NCBI GenBank assembly: GCA_020073265.1
Contig: JAIQFN010000025.1
Span: forward strand, 1-64,000
Direction: 5' to 3'
Length of the DNA: 64,000 bases
From: Terriglobia bacterium
GTDB lineage: Bacteria > Acidobacteriota > Terriglobia > Bryobacterales > Bryobacteraceae
Positions 26,973-35,875 of this stretch are shown piece by piece. The translations under genes were made by a program, and so were the position numbers. Numbering within the stretch: the first letter of the stretch is position 1; each line of letters opens with the position of its first letter. The notes under the pieces are model-generated. The model did not search any database and was not told the DNA's origin. It saw nothing but the letters and a program-made list of their open reading frames with translations.

Positions 26973-27003
26973 GTGGGGCAGCCTTTCAGGCTGCAGCCGG
27001 CCC
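26973..27003 (+). repeat. Dispersed double-hairpin repeat, copy 2 (partial)
   Basis: GTGGGGCAGCCTTTCAGGCT and the following bases match the copy at 19351 apart from one extra T in the loop. GCAGCC/GGCTGC (26978-26994) forms the hairpin; the second GCCGGC hairpin is missing its far arm. It lies between the divergent DNase II-like and S9 peptidase genes. Confidence 0.7.
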
Positions 27004-27023
27004 GCTGACTTGTAAAATAGAAC

Positions 27024-29432
27024 ATGCTTCCACTTCGGTTTGTGCTTGCCTTCGTGGCCGCACTCGCCCCCGTCGCCGCTGCGGATTCACTTTATCAACA
27101 CCCGCCCAAGGACGTTCAAGACGCGCTGAACGCTCCACCCACTCCCATCGCTTCGGTGAGCCCGCGGCATGACTATGTCCTGTTCCTGCAGGGTGTCCGT
27201 TATCCTCCGCTGGCCGAAGTCGCGCAGCCCATGCTGCGCCTGGCCGGAATTCGCATCGACGTCAACACCAACGGCATGCACCTGGCGCCCTACTACGTCT
27301 CGGCCGCTTTGAAACGCCTGTCGGACGGCGCGGACGTCCGCCTGTCCCTGCCCAAGGAGCTAAAGATGGGCGCGCCCGCGTGGAGTCCCGATGGAAAGCG
27401 CTTCGCCTTTTCCAACGCCACCGCGCACGGACTCGAACTGTGGATCGCCACCACCGCCACTGGCTCCGCGCGCAAAATTCCCGGCGTGAATCTGAACGGA
27501 GTACGAGTCGGTGGCTTCGCTGGCCCCGCTGCCGCCACATCCCCCGGCCCCATCGAATGGCTGGGCGACGGCCGCACGTTGATCGTCAACCTGATTCCCG
27601 CGGGCCGCGGCGCAGCCCCGGTCGAAGGCTCAGTTCCAGAAGGTCCGCGCGTCGAAGAAAGCCTGGGCCACGCCGGCCCCGCGCCCACCTTCGAAGACCT
27701 GCTCGCCAATTCGCACGACGAAGACCTCTTTGATTACTACGCCACCGCTCAGCTCGCCTGGCTCGATTCGGAAACCGGCAAGACAACCCCGCTCGCGAAG
27801 CCCGCCATCTACACCCTGGTCCGGCCCTCGCCCGATTCGAAGCACCTCCTCGCGGTGCACTTGCACCGGCCCTATTCATACCAGTTGCCTGGCACGTCGT
27901 TCCCGCAGGAAGTCGAAGCATGGGATCGCAGCGGAAAGGTCGAGCGCACCATCGCAAGCCTGCCGCTAGCTGACCGCGTGCCGATCGGAGGCGTGCGGAC
28001 CGGCCCGCGATCGTATCAGTGGCTCCCGGACACACCCGCCACGCTCGCCTGGACCGAAGCATTGGACGGTGGCGATCCTCGCAAGAAAGCCGAATTTCGC
28101 GACCGTATTCTCGCGCTCGCCGCCCCGTTTCAGGGCGATCCCGCGGAATTGTTCCGCACCCAACAGCGCTTCCGCAGCCTGCAAGCGTTGGCGGGCGGCA
28201 AGGCCCTGGTGGAAGACTTCGATCGCAACAGCCGCGTGATCCGCACGCTGGAAATCGACCTGGATCATCCCGGCACGCTGCCTCGCACGCTCTTCAGCCG
28301 CAATGAGCGCGACGCCTATCACGATCCCGGCCGCGTCGTGCTCAAGACCGACGCCAGCGGCCGGCGCGTCGCGGTCCAGCAGGGCGACGAGATTCTAATG
28401 ACCGGCAATGGCGCCTCGCCCGAAGGCGAACATCCCTTCGTCGATCGCTTCAATCTCGCGACCGGCAAGTCGCAACGCCTGTTTCAGGCCGCGGGTTCCG
28501 GCTTCGAAGAGATCGTCGAGGTGTTGAACGACTCCGGCACCAGCCTGCTGACCCGCAGGGAAAGCCCCACCGATCCGCCGAACTACTTCCTCCGCACCAA
28601 CGCCGAGGCCAAGGCTCTGACCAGCTATCCCGACCCGATGCCGCAAGCCGCCGGCGTCAAGAAGGAGCTGGTGAAGTACAAACGCGCCGACGGCGTGCCG
28701 CTGTCGTTCACCCTGATTCTGCCGGCGAACTACAAGCCCGGCCAGAAGCTGCCCGCGCTTCTGTGGGCCTACCCTTATGAATTCAGCGACGCCGACACCG
28801 CCGGCCAGGTGACCGGCCACGAGGCGCAGTCCTTCCCGCAGCTCAACTATCACCAGCTCGGCGTGCTTCACGGCTACGCGCTGATCGACAACGCGGCCAT
28901 GCCCATCATTGGCGATCCCGAGACGGTGAACAACACCTACGTCGAGCAGCTTCTCATGGATGCTCGCGCGGCCGTCGACAAAGCCGCCGAAATGGGCGTG
29001 GTCGACCGCGAGCGCGTCGGAGTGTTCGGCCACAGCTACGGCGCGTTCATGACCGCCAACCTGGTGGCGCATTCCGATCTGTTCCGCGCGGCCGTAGCCG
29101 AAAGCGGCGCCTACAACCGCACGCTCACTCCGTTCGGTTTTCAGTCCGAGCGCCGCACCTTCTGGGAGGCGCCCGACGTCTACACCAAAATGTCCCCGTT
29201 CTGGTCGGCGCAGAAGATCAAGACGCCCCTGCTGCTGATCCACGGCGAGGCCGACGACAACACCGGCACGTTCCCCATCCAGTCCGAGCGCATGTACGCT
29301 GCCGTCCGCGGCAACGGAGGAACGGTGCGCCTGGTAATGCTCCCGGCCGAGGCCCACGGCTACCGCGGCCTGGAAAGCATGGAGCACGTGCTCTTCGAAG
29401 AGCTCTCCTGGTTCGACAAGTACCTGAGGTAG
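27024..29432 (+). CDS. Prolyl oligopeptidase-family (S9) serine peptidase
   Basis: The 802-residue exported enzyme has a short signal peptide (LRFVLAFVAALAPVAA), a beta-propeller domain (about 40-560) and a C-terminal alpha/beta hydrolase. The catalytic triad is readable: Ser near 671 in GHSYGAFMTAN, Asp near 744 in HGEADDNTG and His near 778 in EAHGYRG. The overall form is that of the glutamyl-endopeptidase-like/S9 'dipeptidyl peptidase' group. It degrades oligopeptides outside the cytoplasm, in line with the tricorn-like and M19 enzymes nearby. A small gene with TPR repeats follows 40 bases downstream. Confidence 0.9.
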   Translation: MLPLRFVLAFVAALAPVAAADSLYQHPPKDVQDALNAPPTPIASVSPRHDYVLFLQGVRYPPLAEVAQPMLRLAGIRIDVNTNGMHLAPYYVSAALKRLSDGADVRLSLPKELKMGAPAWSPDGKRFAFSNATAHGLELWIATTATGSARKIPGVNLNGVRVGGFAGPAAATSPGPIEWLGDGRTLIVNLIPAGRGAAPVEGSVPEGPRVEESLGHAGPAPTFEDLLANSHDEDLFDYYATAQLAWLDSETGKTTPLAKPAIYTLVRPSPDSKHLLAVHLHRPYSYQLPGTSFPQEVEAWDRSGKVERTIASLPLADRVPIGGVRTGPRSYQWLPDTPATLAWTEALDGGDPRKKAEFRDRILALAAPFQGDPAELFRTQQRFRSLQALAGGKALVEDFDRNSRVIRTLEIDLDHPGTLPRTLFSRNERDAYHDPGRVVLKTDASGRRVAVQQGDEILMTGNGASPEGEHPFVDRFNLATGKSQRLFQAAGSGFEEIVEVLNDSGTSLLTRRESPTDPPNYFLRTNAEAKALTSYPDPMPQAAGVKKELVKYKRADGVPLSFTLILPANYKPGQKLPALLWAYPYEFSDADTAGQVTGHEAQSFPQLNYHQLGVLHGYALIDNAAMPIIGDPETVNNTYVEQLLMDARAAVDKAAEMGVVDRERVGVFGHSYGAFMTANLVAHSDLFRAAVAESGAYNRTLTPFGFQSERRTFWEAPDVYTKMSPFWSAQKIKTPLLLIHGEADDNTGTFPIQSERMYAAVRGNGGTVRLVMLPAEAHGYRGLESMEHVLFEELSWFDKYLR

Positions 29433-29472
29433 TCGGCGCATATTGGCCCGTTGCGTGCCTGCGTATTTGGGT

Positions 29473-30363
29473 ATGCGCCTCGGCCTGTTGGCTTCGTTTT
29501 GCAGTTTTTCGCTTTCCGCGCTCCTCGCGCAATTTCCCGGCGGACGAAACAGCGGTCCCGGCTCCGACCTGCTTCGCCCCGCCATCCAACTCGACCTCGA
29601 AGGGAAGGGAACTGAAGCCCGCCAGCTCCTCCAGAAAACCATCGACTCGTCCACGACTCCCGCCGCACGCGCCAATGCGCAGCGCACCCTGGCGATGTCG
29701 TGGGCTTTCGACGGAAACTGCGCTAAAACAATCGAGTACGAGCAAAAGGTCATCGAATACTGGACTACCCGGGAAGCTGACGAGCCGCACAACGCCTTCT
29801 ATCAGGAGGGCGAAATGGCCGACGAAGCCGCTCGCGTCTGCATCGACTACGGCGATCTGGACGCCGCCGCCAACTGGTACGCCAAGGGCCACGCCTATGG
29901 TCTGAAGGAACCCGACATCCCGGCCGACCGCATGGCGCTCTGGGAGTACCGCTGGCAACACGCCCAGGCCCGCATCGCCGCCCGCCGCGGCAGTAAAGCG
30001 GAAGCGGAAAAACACATTGCCGCCGCCAGAGCCGCCTTGGAGACCATGACCGGCCTTCGTCGCCAGCAGGAGGGCTTCTTCCCCTACCTCACCGGCTACG
30101 TCGCGTTCTATTTGGGCGACTATCAGAAGGCGCTCAACGACCTCCAGCAGGCCGACCAAGGCGACCCCTTCATCCAGTGCCTGCTGGGCCAGACATACGA
30201 AAAACTCGGTGACCGGGAAAAAGCGCTGGAGTGCTACCGCAAGGCTTCGGTTACCAGGGCGCACAATCCGCCCGCCGCCTTCGCCCGGCCCTTTGCGCGC
30301 AGGAAGCAGGCAGACCCGGGCAACACCAAGTTTTATCAAACAAATCCAGGTCGCCTGACGTAG
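29473..30363 (+). CDS. Secreted TPR-repeat protein
   Basis: Signal peptide MRLGLLASFCSFSLSALLAQ, then a 270-residue helical solenoid with TPR-like pairs, best seen in FFPYLTGYVAFYLGDYQKAL and CLLGQTYEKLGDREKALECY. No enzyme motif is present. A TTG at 29443 could start a longer form, but the ATG at 29473 gives the better signal peptide. The C-terminus after the last TPR is basic and looks non-conserved. It probably acts as a protein-binding scaffold; partner unknown. Confidence 0.65.
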   Translation: MRLGLLASFCSFSLSALLAQFPGGRNSGPGSDLLRPAIQLDLEGKGTEARQLLQKTIDSSTTPAARANAQRTLAMSWAFDGNCAKTIEYEQKVIEYWTTREADEPHNAFYQEGEMADEAARVCIDYGDLDAAANWYAKGHAYGLKEPDIPADRMALWEYRWQHAQARIAARRGSKAEAEKHIAAARAALETMTGLRRQQEGFFPYLTGYVAFYLGDYQKALNDLQQADQGDPFIQCLLGQTYEKLGDREKALECYRKASVTRAHNPPAAFARPFARRKQADPGNTKFYQTNPGRLT

Positions 30364-30382
30364 TGACTAAGGGGGAGTCGCC

Positions 30383-32809
30383 ATGGACAGTTTTCTTCAG
30401 GACCTGAAGTACGGCTTTCGCCAGCTTCGCAAGAGCCCGGCCTTCACGCTGGCCGCGGGCATCACGCTCGCGCTCGGAATCGGCGCCAATGCGACCATCT
30501 TCACCTGGCTGAGCGCCGTCGTCCTGAACCCGGTGCCCGGCGTCGACAGCAGCAACCTGATTTTCATCCGCTGGCATACCCCGCAAGGCGGCCGGCGCAG
30601 CCTCTCCTGGCTCGATTTCCTGGATCTTCAAAAGCGTAACCACACTCTCAAGAATCTCGCCGTGGGCGCCATCAACCCGCTCAGCCTCGGCGAAGGCAGC
30701 CAGCCCGAGCGCGTCTGGAGCATGCTGGTGTCGGCCAACTACTTCGACACGCTGGGCGTCAAACCGGCCCTGGGCCGCACCTTCTCGCCGGAAGAGGATC
30801 GGGATCCCGGCGGTCACCCCGTCGTCGTGCTCAGCCACCATATCTGGCAGACCAAGTTCGGCGGCGACCCCCACATTCTGGGACGCCAGATCCTTCTCAA
30901 CAAGCGCAGCTTCACCGTCATCGGCGTCACCCCCGAGCCATTCATCGGATCCACGCTCGGCTTGCGCTTCGACCTCTGGCTGCCGGTGTCGATGGTGGGA
31001 GCCATCTCGGGCGACCAGAGCATCCTCGACAAACGAGGAGTGAGCTGGCTCGACAGTCAGGCGCGAGCCAATCCGGGAGTGGATAAGCGCGCCATCGAAG
31101 CCGATCTGACTGCGATTTCCTCCCAGATGGCCCGCGAGTTCTCACAATCCGACCGCTATAACCGCGCCGAAGTGGTTCCCATCTGGCGCGAAGGCGGCGG
31201 ATCGGTGCTGGCGCCGGTCATGATGCTGCTGATGGGCGTGGTGTCCGTGGTCCTGTTGATCGCGTGCGCCAATGTCGCCAACCTGTTGCTCGCGCGCGCG
31301 GCCGGCCGCCAACGCGAGATTGCCATCCGCCTGGCTTTGGGCGTGCGGCGCGTTCGCCTCATGCGGCAGTTGTTGCTCGAGAATTCATTGCTCGCTCTCG
31401 GAGGGCTGGCCGCCGCGCTGGTCGCTTTGCCCTCCACCATGGGAGCCATCATGGGATTCGCCCCGCCCAGCGATCTGCCGGTTACTCTTACCATCCGCGC
31501 GGACGCACGCGTCTACCTTTTCACCATCGGCATCACGGCCGCCGCGACGCTGCTGTTCGGATTGCTCCCGGCACTGCGCGCCTCCCGCACCGACGTGGTC
31601 AGCGTGCTCAAGGAAGAATCCGGAGCCTCGGCCAGCCGCGGCAAAGCTTGGCTGCGAAATTCTCTGGTGATCGCGCAGGTGGCCTTGTCCTTGGTTCTGC
31701 TGGTCAGCGCGGGCCTGTTCCTCAAGGCGCTCAGCCATGCGACTTCCGCGAATCCGGGCTTCGAGCCGCGCAACGTGCTGGTGGCGGGAATCGATCTCCA
31801 GCCCAACGGCTACGACGAAGCACGTGGCAGCATCGCCGTCCGCCAGATCACCGATAAACTGTCCGCGCTCCCCGGCGTTACCTCGGTGAGCACCATTCGC
31901 GTCGTGCCGCTCGGACTCGGCGGTTCCAGCAGCAGCCGCTTCGCAGTGGACGGTTACGTGCCCGCGAAGGACGAGGAGCTGATCGCCTACGTAAATTTCA
32001 TCGGACCGGATTACTTTCGCACCATGAAGACGCCGCTGGTTGCCGGCCGCGAATTCACATCCTTCGACGCGCCCGCGACGCCGCACGTAGTGGTGGTCAA
32101 CGAGACCTTCGCCCGCCGCTACTTCGCACACGGCGACCCGGTCGGCCGGCGCGTCAGAATCTATGGCGAAGAGCGGGTAGTAGCGGGAGTGGCGCGCGAC
32201 TCCAAGGCTTTTCAACTCGACGAGAAACCCCAGCCGTTCGTCTATCTCCCCGCGTCGCAAGTGTTCGCATCCGAAACGAATTTTCTGGTGCGCACCTCCT
32301 CGGACCCGCTGGCCTACGCGCGTCCGGTGGAAGACGCGGTCCACTCCGTCGATCCCGCGATGCCCGTTTATGGCGTGCGCCCGCTCGAAGCAGCTATCAG
32401 CGCTTCCTACTTCGGGCAGCGCATGGGCGGCTCGTTCCTCGGCTTGTTCGGCGCGATCGCCCTCGCGCTCGCGGCCATCGGGCTGTACGGCGTGCTGGCC
32501 TACACCGTTACGCAGCGCTCGCGCGAGGTCGGAATTCGTATCGCTTTGGGCGCCAGCCGCGCCGACATTTTGCGCCTGGTGCTCGGCCAGGGTTTGCGGC
32601 TTCTCGGGTTCGGCCTCGCCATCGGACTCGCGCTCGCTTTCGCGGTCACGCGCCTGATGCGGTCGATGCTGCTGGATGTTTCGGCCACCGACCTGCCCAC
32701 CATCCTGGCCGTCTCCGCGCTGCTCACCGCCGTCGCCCTGCTGGCCAGCTTCATTCCAGCGCAGCGCGCCACCACCATCGACCCGATCCTGGCCATTCGC
32801 CACGAGTAG
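30383..32809 (+). CDS. ADOP-family ABC transporter permease (MacB/FtsX-like)
   Basis: The 808-residue permease starts with the ADOP signature segment (LQDLKYGFRQLRKSPAFT) then a first membrane helix (GITLALGIGANATIF), a MacB periplasmic core, three helices with an FtsX domain (about 275-400), and a second periplasmic core and FtsX domain to the end (VGIRIALGASRADILRLVLG). This duplicated layout is typical of the family, greatly expanded in Acidobacteriota. No ATP-binding subunit is encoded next to it. Function is probably export or lipoprotein/peptide-related; the cargo is unknown. GGGGGAG precedes the ATG. Confidence 0.9.
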   Translation: MDSFLQDLKYGFRQLRKSPAFTLAAGITLALGIGANATIFTWLSAVVLNPVPGVDSSNLIFIRWHTPQGGRRSLSWLDFLDLQKRNHTLKNLAVGAINPLSLGEGSQPERVWSMLVSANYFDTLGVKPALGRTFSPEEDRDPGGHPVVVLSHHIWQTKFGGDPHILGRQILLNKRSFTVIGVTPEPFIGSTLGLRFDLWLPVSMVGAISGDQSILDKRGVSWLDSQARANPGVDKRAIEADLTAISSQMAREFSQSDRYNRAEVVPIWREGGGSVLAPVMMLLMGVVSVVLLIACANVANLLLARAAGRQREIAIRLALGVRRVRLMRQLLLENSLLALGGLAAALVALPSTMGAIMGFAPPSDLPVTLTIRADARVYLFTIGITAAATLLFGLLPALRASRTDVVSVLKEESGASASRGKAWLRNSLVIAQVALSLVLLVSAGLFLKALSHATSANPGFEPRNVLVAGIDLQPNGYDEARGSIAVRQITDKLSALPGVTSVSTIRVVPLGLGGSSSSRFAVDGYVPAKDEELIAYVNFIGPDYFRTMKTPLVAGREFTSFDAPATPHVVVVNETFARRYFAHGDPVGRRVRIYGEERVVAGVARDSKAFQLDEKPQPFVYLPASQVFASETNFLVRTSSDPLAYARPVEDAVHSVDPAMPVYGVRPLEAAISASYFGQRMGGSFLGLFGAIALALAAIGLYGVLAYTVTQRSREVGIRIALGASRADILRLVLGQGLRLLGFGLAIGLALAFAVTRLMRSMLLDVSATDLPTILAVSALLTAVALLASFIPAQRATTIDPILAIRHE

Positions 32810-32831
32810 CCACTCGCGCTAGACTGGTCGC

Positions 32832-34082
32832 ATGCTCCGCTCGAAACCGAAACTACCCGTATTGCTTGCCGCCGCGCTCTGTTGCGCCGGCGCATTCGCG
32901 CAGCCGCTGCCGGTGGCCGCCCACCCCGAGGATGTTGGATTCTCCTCCAAGCGCCTGGAAACAACTCGGGGGGCTTACAAGGCCGACGTCGACTCGAAGC
33001 GCCTGCCCGGCGCCGTGCTGCTGATCGCTCGCAACGGCAAGATCGCCTTCTACGACTCGGTCGGATATCAAGACCGCGCCGCGCAAACGCCCATGAAGAA
33101 GGACTCCATCTTCCGCGTCGCGTCCATGTCGAAGCCCATCACCACCGTCGCCGCGATGATCCTGGCCGAAGAGAACAAGCTCGATGTTTCCGCGCCGGTC
33201 GCGCAGTACCTTCCTGAGTTCCGCAACGTCAAAGTCGGCCCAGAAGGCGCACCACCCAAGCGTCCCATGACGGTTCAGGATTTGATGCGGCACACCTCGG
33301 GCCTGACCTACGGCCTGTTCGGAAACTCGCCGGTCGACCAGATGTACCGCAAGGCGAACGTTTTCGCTGCCCCGTCGCTCGCCGAGATGGTGAAAACCAT
33401 CGCCAGCATGCCGCTGCTCCACCAGCCGGGCGAATTCTGGGAATACAGCGTTTCCACCGACGTGCTCGGCCGCGTGGTGGAAGTGGCCAGCGGAATGGAC
33501 TTCGATACTTTCGTGCGAGAGCGCGTCACCGGCCCGCTGAAGATGAACGACACCGGCTTCTGGGTGAAGCCAGAGGCAGTTTCGCGCCTCGCCAAACCGG
33601 ACGGCCAGCCCAACGCGGCGTTCGAAGATGCAACGAAAAAGCCCAATGTGTTTTCCGGCGGCGGCGGCATCCTGTCCACCGCGGGCGACTATGCGCGCTT
33701 CTGCCAGATGCTGCTCAATGGCGGGCAGCTCGAAGGCGTGCGCATTCTCGCGCCGAAGACCATCGCGCTGATGACGTCCGATCAGCTTCCTGCCAACGTG
33801 GAGCGCCACACGCCGGTCGGCATGGCGCTGGGACCGTTCGGTCCGGTGCCGGAAATGGGCACCAGCTTCGGACTGGGTTTCGCCATTCGCGTCGACGCCG
33901 GCCGCAATCCGCTGCCCGGTTCAGTGGGCGACTTCTCCTGGGGCGGCATCACCGGCACGCTGTTCTGGGTTGATCCGCAGACCAAGCTGGTGGCCGTGCT
34001 AATGGCTCAGACTACGCAAGCCATGCTTGGCGTGATCTGGGGCCAAACCCGTACCATGGTCTATCAGGCCATGACCAACTGA
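32832..34082 (+). CDS. Serine hydrolase of the class C beta-lactamase/esterase fold
   Basis: A signal peptide (VLLAAALCCAGAFA) precedes a 390-residue beta-lactamase-fold domain. The active-site SxxK is Ser98-Met-Ser-Lys101 in FRVASMSKP; the Tyr motif is YSV (205-207) rather than YxN; the third motif lies in SWGGITGTLFWVDP. This pattern fits EstB-type esterases and penicillin-binding-protein-like hydrolases better than true beta-lactamases. Exported. It begins 22 bases after the ADOP gene and may share its transcript. Confidence 0.88.
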   Translation: MLRSKPKLPVLLAAALCCAGAFAQPLPVAAHPEDVGFSSKRLETTRGAYKADVDSKRLPGAVLLIARNGKIAFYDSVGYQDRAAQTPMKKDSIFRVASMSKPITTVAAMILAEENKLDVSAPVAQYLPEFRNVKVGPEGAPPKRPMTVQDLMRHTSGLTYGLFGNSPVDQMYRKANVFAAPSLAEMVKTIASMPLLHQPGEFWEYSVSTDVLGRVVEVASGMDFDTFVRERVTGPLKMNDTGFWVKPEAVSRLAKPDGQPNAAFEDATKKPNVFSGGGGILSTAGDYARFCQMLLNGGQLEGVRILAPKTIALMTSDQLPANVERHTPVGMALGPFGPVPEMGTSFGLGFAIRVDAGRNPLPGSVGDFSWGGITGTLFWVDPQTKLVAVLMAQTTQAMLGVIWGQTRTMVYQAMTN

Positions 34083-34094
34083 CGGCTGACAGCT

Positions 34095-34571
34095 ATGTTC
34101 GCCGCGCTGGCTGTCACTCCGATCGGTATTGTTCACAGCCCGATTCGCGAACCGGTGGACGATGTCTGGGGCGGTGTGAACTCGCGCATCGAACTGGACG
34201 CGTCGCGATTCTCGCCGGAATCGCTCGCGGGCCTGGACGAATTTTCCCACGTCGAAGTTGTGTTCGTGTTCGATCGCGTCGAGGAATCGGAGATCCATTT
34301 CGGCGCGCGTCATCCCAGGGGACGCACTGACTGGCCCAAGGCCGGCATCTTCGCGCAGCGTGGCAAGAACCGGCCGAACCGCATCGGCGTGACGGTGTGC
34401 CGGCTGGTCTCGGTCGAGGGTCTGGCGATCACCGTCGAAGGCCTGGATGCGATCGACGGTACTCCGGTGCTGGACATCAAACCGTACCTGCGCGAATTCG
34501 CGCCGCGCGGAATGGTCCGCCAGCCGGAATGGGCGACTGAGCTGATGTCGGATTACTGGAAGAGCGCATGA
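34095..34571 (+). CDS. trmO: tRNA (t6A37) N6-methyltransferase TrmO
   Basis: TrmO uses SAM to methylate t6A37 of tRNA-Thr. The 158-residue protein has the family's beta-barrel signatures: TPIGIVHSP at the N-terminus, GIFAQRGKNRPNRIGVTVCR in the middle, and GLDAIDGTPVLDIKPY near the end. It has the single-domain form without the long C-terminal extension of the E. coli protein. Its stop overlaps the next gene's start as ATGA. Confidence 0.92.
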   Translation: MFAALAVTPIGIVHSPIREPVDDVWGGVNSRIELDASRFSPESLAGLDEFSHVEVVFVFDRVEESEIHFGARHPRGRTDWPKAGIFAQRGKNRPNRIGVTVCRLVSVEGLAITVEGLDAIDGTPVLDIKPYLREFAPRGMVRQPEWATELMSDYWKSA

Positions 34572-34954
34572 AGAAGTCCGCCGCGGAGGACCGCCGGCTT
34601 GCGCGATTCACTAAAATCTGCCTGGAGCTTCCCGAGGCGTCGCGGAAGATGATGGGCCGTCATGCCGGCTTTTTCGTTCGCAAGAAAACCTTCGCCTATT
34701 TCCTCGACGACCATCACGGCGACGGCATCGTCGGCATCAACTGCAAAGTGTTACCGGGCGAGAACACGGCGCTGATCGCCGCCGATCCCAAGAAGTTCTA
34801 CATGCCGGCCTACATCGGCTCGAAGGGCTGGGTCGGGCTGCGGCTCGACACCGGCGAGGTCGATTGGGAGGAAGTCGCGGAACTAGCGACTCACAGCTAC
34901 CGGCTGGTCGCGCCCAAGCGGCTCGCGGCGCTGGTCAGAGTTGATAACTCGTAA
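34568..34954 (+). CDS. MmcQ/YjbR-family protein
   Basis: A 128-residue protein of the YjbR fold (CLELPEASRKMMGRHAGFFVRKKTFAYF, then KKFYMPAYIGSKGWVGLRLD and YRLVAPKRLAAL). These small cytoplasmic proteins have a DNA-binding-like shape, but no established role. It is translationally coupled to trmO by an ATGA overlap. Its 3' end overlaps an SDR pseudogene on the other strand by 20 bases. Confidence 0.85.
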   Translation: MKKSAAEDRRLARFTKICLELPEASRKMMGRHAGFFVRKKTFAYFLDDHHGDGIVGINCKVLPGENTALIAADPKKFYMPAYIGSKGWVGLRLDTGEVDWEEVAELATHSYRLVAPKRLAALVRVDNS

Positions 34955-35478
34955 GCGTTTCGTATCCGCGATCGCCGCAGGGAATCAGGCCGGGGGAATC
35001 TTCCGACCACCACACCATCACGCGGCCGGCGAGCGAATCGTCGGTGGCCAGGCGGAACACCGCGCTCGCGACTTCTTCGAGCGACAGCAATCGAGATGGC
35101 ACGCCGCGCTGCTTGCGCTGGTCCGGCGTAAGCGACTCCCAGTAGGCTCGCACGAATTGGGAACCGATCCAGCCGGGCGCCAGGCAGTTCACGCGGATGT
35201 TTTCTTTCTCGCCTAGCCAGGCCAGCATGGTAGTGAGCCGGATGATGGCCGCTTTCGCCATGTCGTAGCCGGGCGCCGGTGTTTTGCGTCCATGCCAGAG
35301 GCCGGTGATGGAGGTCATGTTCACCACCGCGCCGCCGCCCGGTTTCGAGTCCGCCGGCCTCGTTGATGTCCGAGACCACGACGGCTGCGCCTTCGCGCGC
35401 GAAGCGGGCGGCGATCGCGCGATCCGAACCATCCGCGCCGGCGCCGGTCACGATCACCGCTTTGCCGCGGACGTCCAT
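34935..35478 (-). pseudogene. Short-chain dehydrogenase/reductase, internal deletion and frameshift
   Basis: From the ATG at 35478 the frame encodes an SDR start (MDVRGKAVIVTGAGADGSDR, then EGAAVVVSDINEAGGLET). At about 35338-35350 it jumps into another frame that resumes deep in the fold with GGAVVNMTSITGLWHG, the active-site YDMAK (Tyr-x3-Lys) and NIRVNCLAPGWI. The normal 75-90 residues between beta-2 and beta-5, including the NNAG motif, are absent. The deletion removes about 240 bases and leaves a frameshift, so no working enzyme is made. The C-terminal open frame alone ends at 34935. Confidence 0.82.
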
Positions 35479-35554
35479 AAGCACCCGCGAGCATAACACA
35501 CGCGCCACGCGCTGGAGCGTGAGAATTCGGTGCGACACTGGGAGAAGGGAAGTC

Positions 35555-35875
35555 ATGAAGTTCACCAGAATCCTGCTCTCGACCGGCGTTTTCGCGGCCG
35601 CGCTGGCTCAGGCTCCGAAGCCGGCCCCCAAGCGCAAACCGCAGATCCGCGAAGTGAAAGCCACCGGCTGCATCCAGAAATTGCGGAACGGCTGCCTGCT
35701 GTTGAAGACGCTGGACGGCCAGACCACCTATTCGTTCCAGGCGTCGCCACAACCGGACGCCGGCAGTGTGGTGACCATCCAAGGCACGCCGCACGATGGC
35801 CCCGGTCCGTGCAATCAGGGCCTCGCTCTGGATGTCACGGATTGGCAACCCACCGGAGAACAGTGCGTTGAGTAG
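35555..35875 (+). CDS. Small secreted hypothetical protein
   Basis: A 106-residue protein with a signal peptide (MKFTRILLSTGVFAAALAQA), a Pro/Lys linker and a compact domain containing ATGCIQKLRNGCLLL, TTYSFQASPQPDAG and VVTIQGTPHDG; four Cys could form two disulfides. It resembles acidobacterial small OB/SH3-like secreted proteins of unknown role. GGGAGAAGGGAAG precedes the ATG at 35555, so the longer frame from 35363 is not used. The next gene starts inside its last codons. Confidence 0.6.
   Translation: MKFTRILLSTGVFAAALAQAPKPAPKRKPQIREVKATGCIQKLRNGCLLLKTLDGQTTYSFQASPQPDAGSVVTIQGTPHDGPGPCNQGLALDVTDWQPTGEQCVE

Noticed and set aside
29440-29520. Start region of the TPR gene, whose antisense reads like a dispersed 'KTKPTGRGAYPNTQ' repeat peptide
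   Set aside because: It recalls repetitive sequence seen in other genomes, but there is no second copy in the window, so a repeat cannot be supported.
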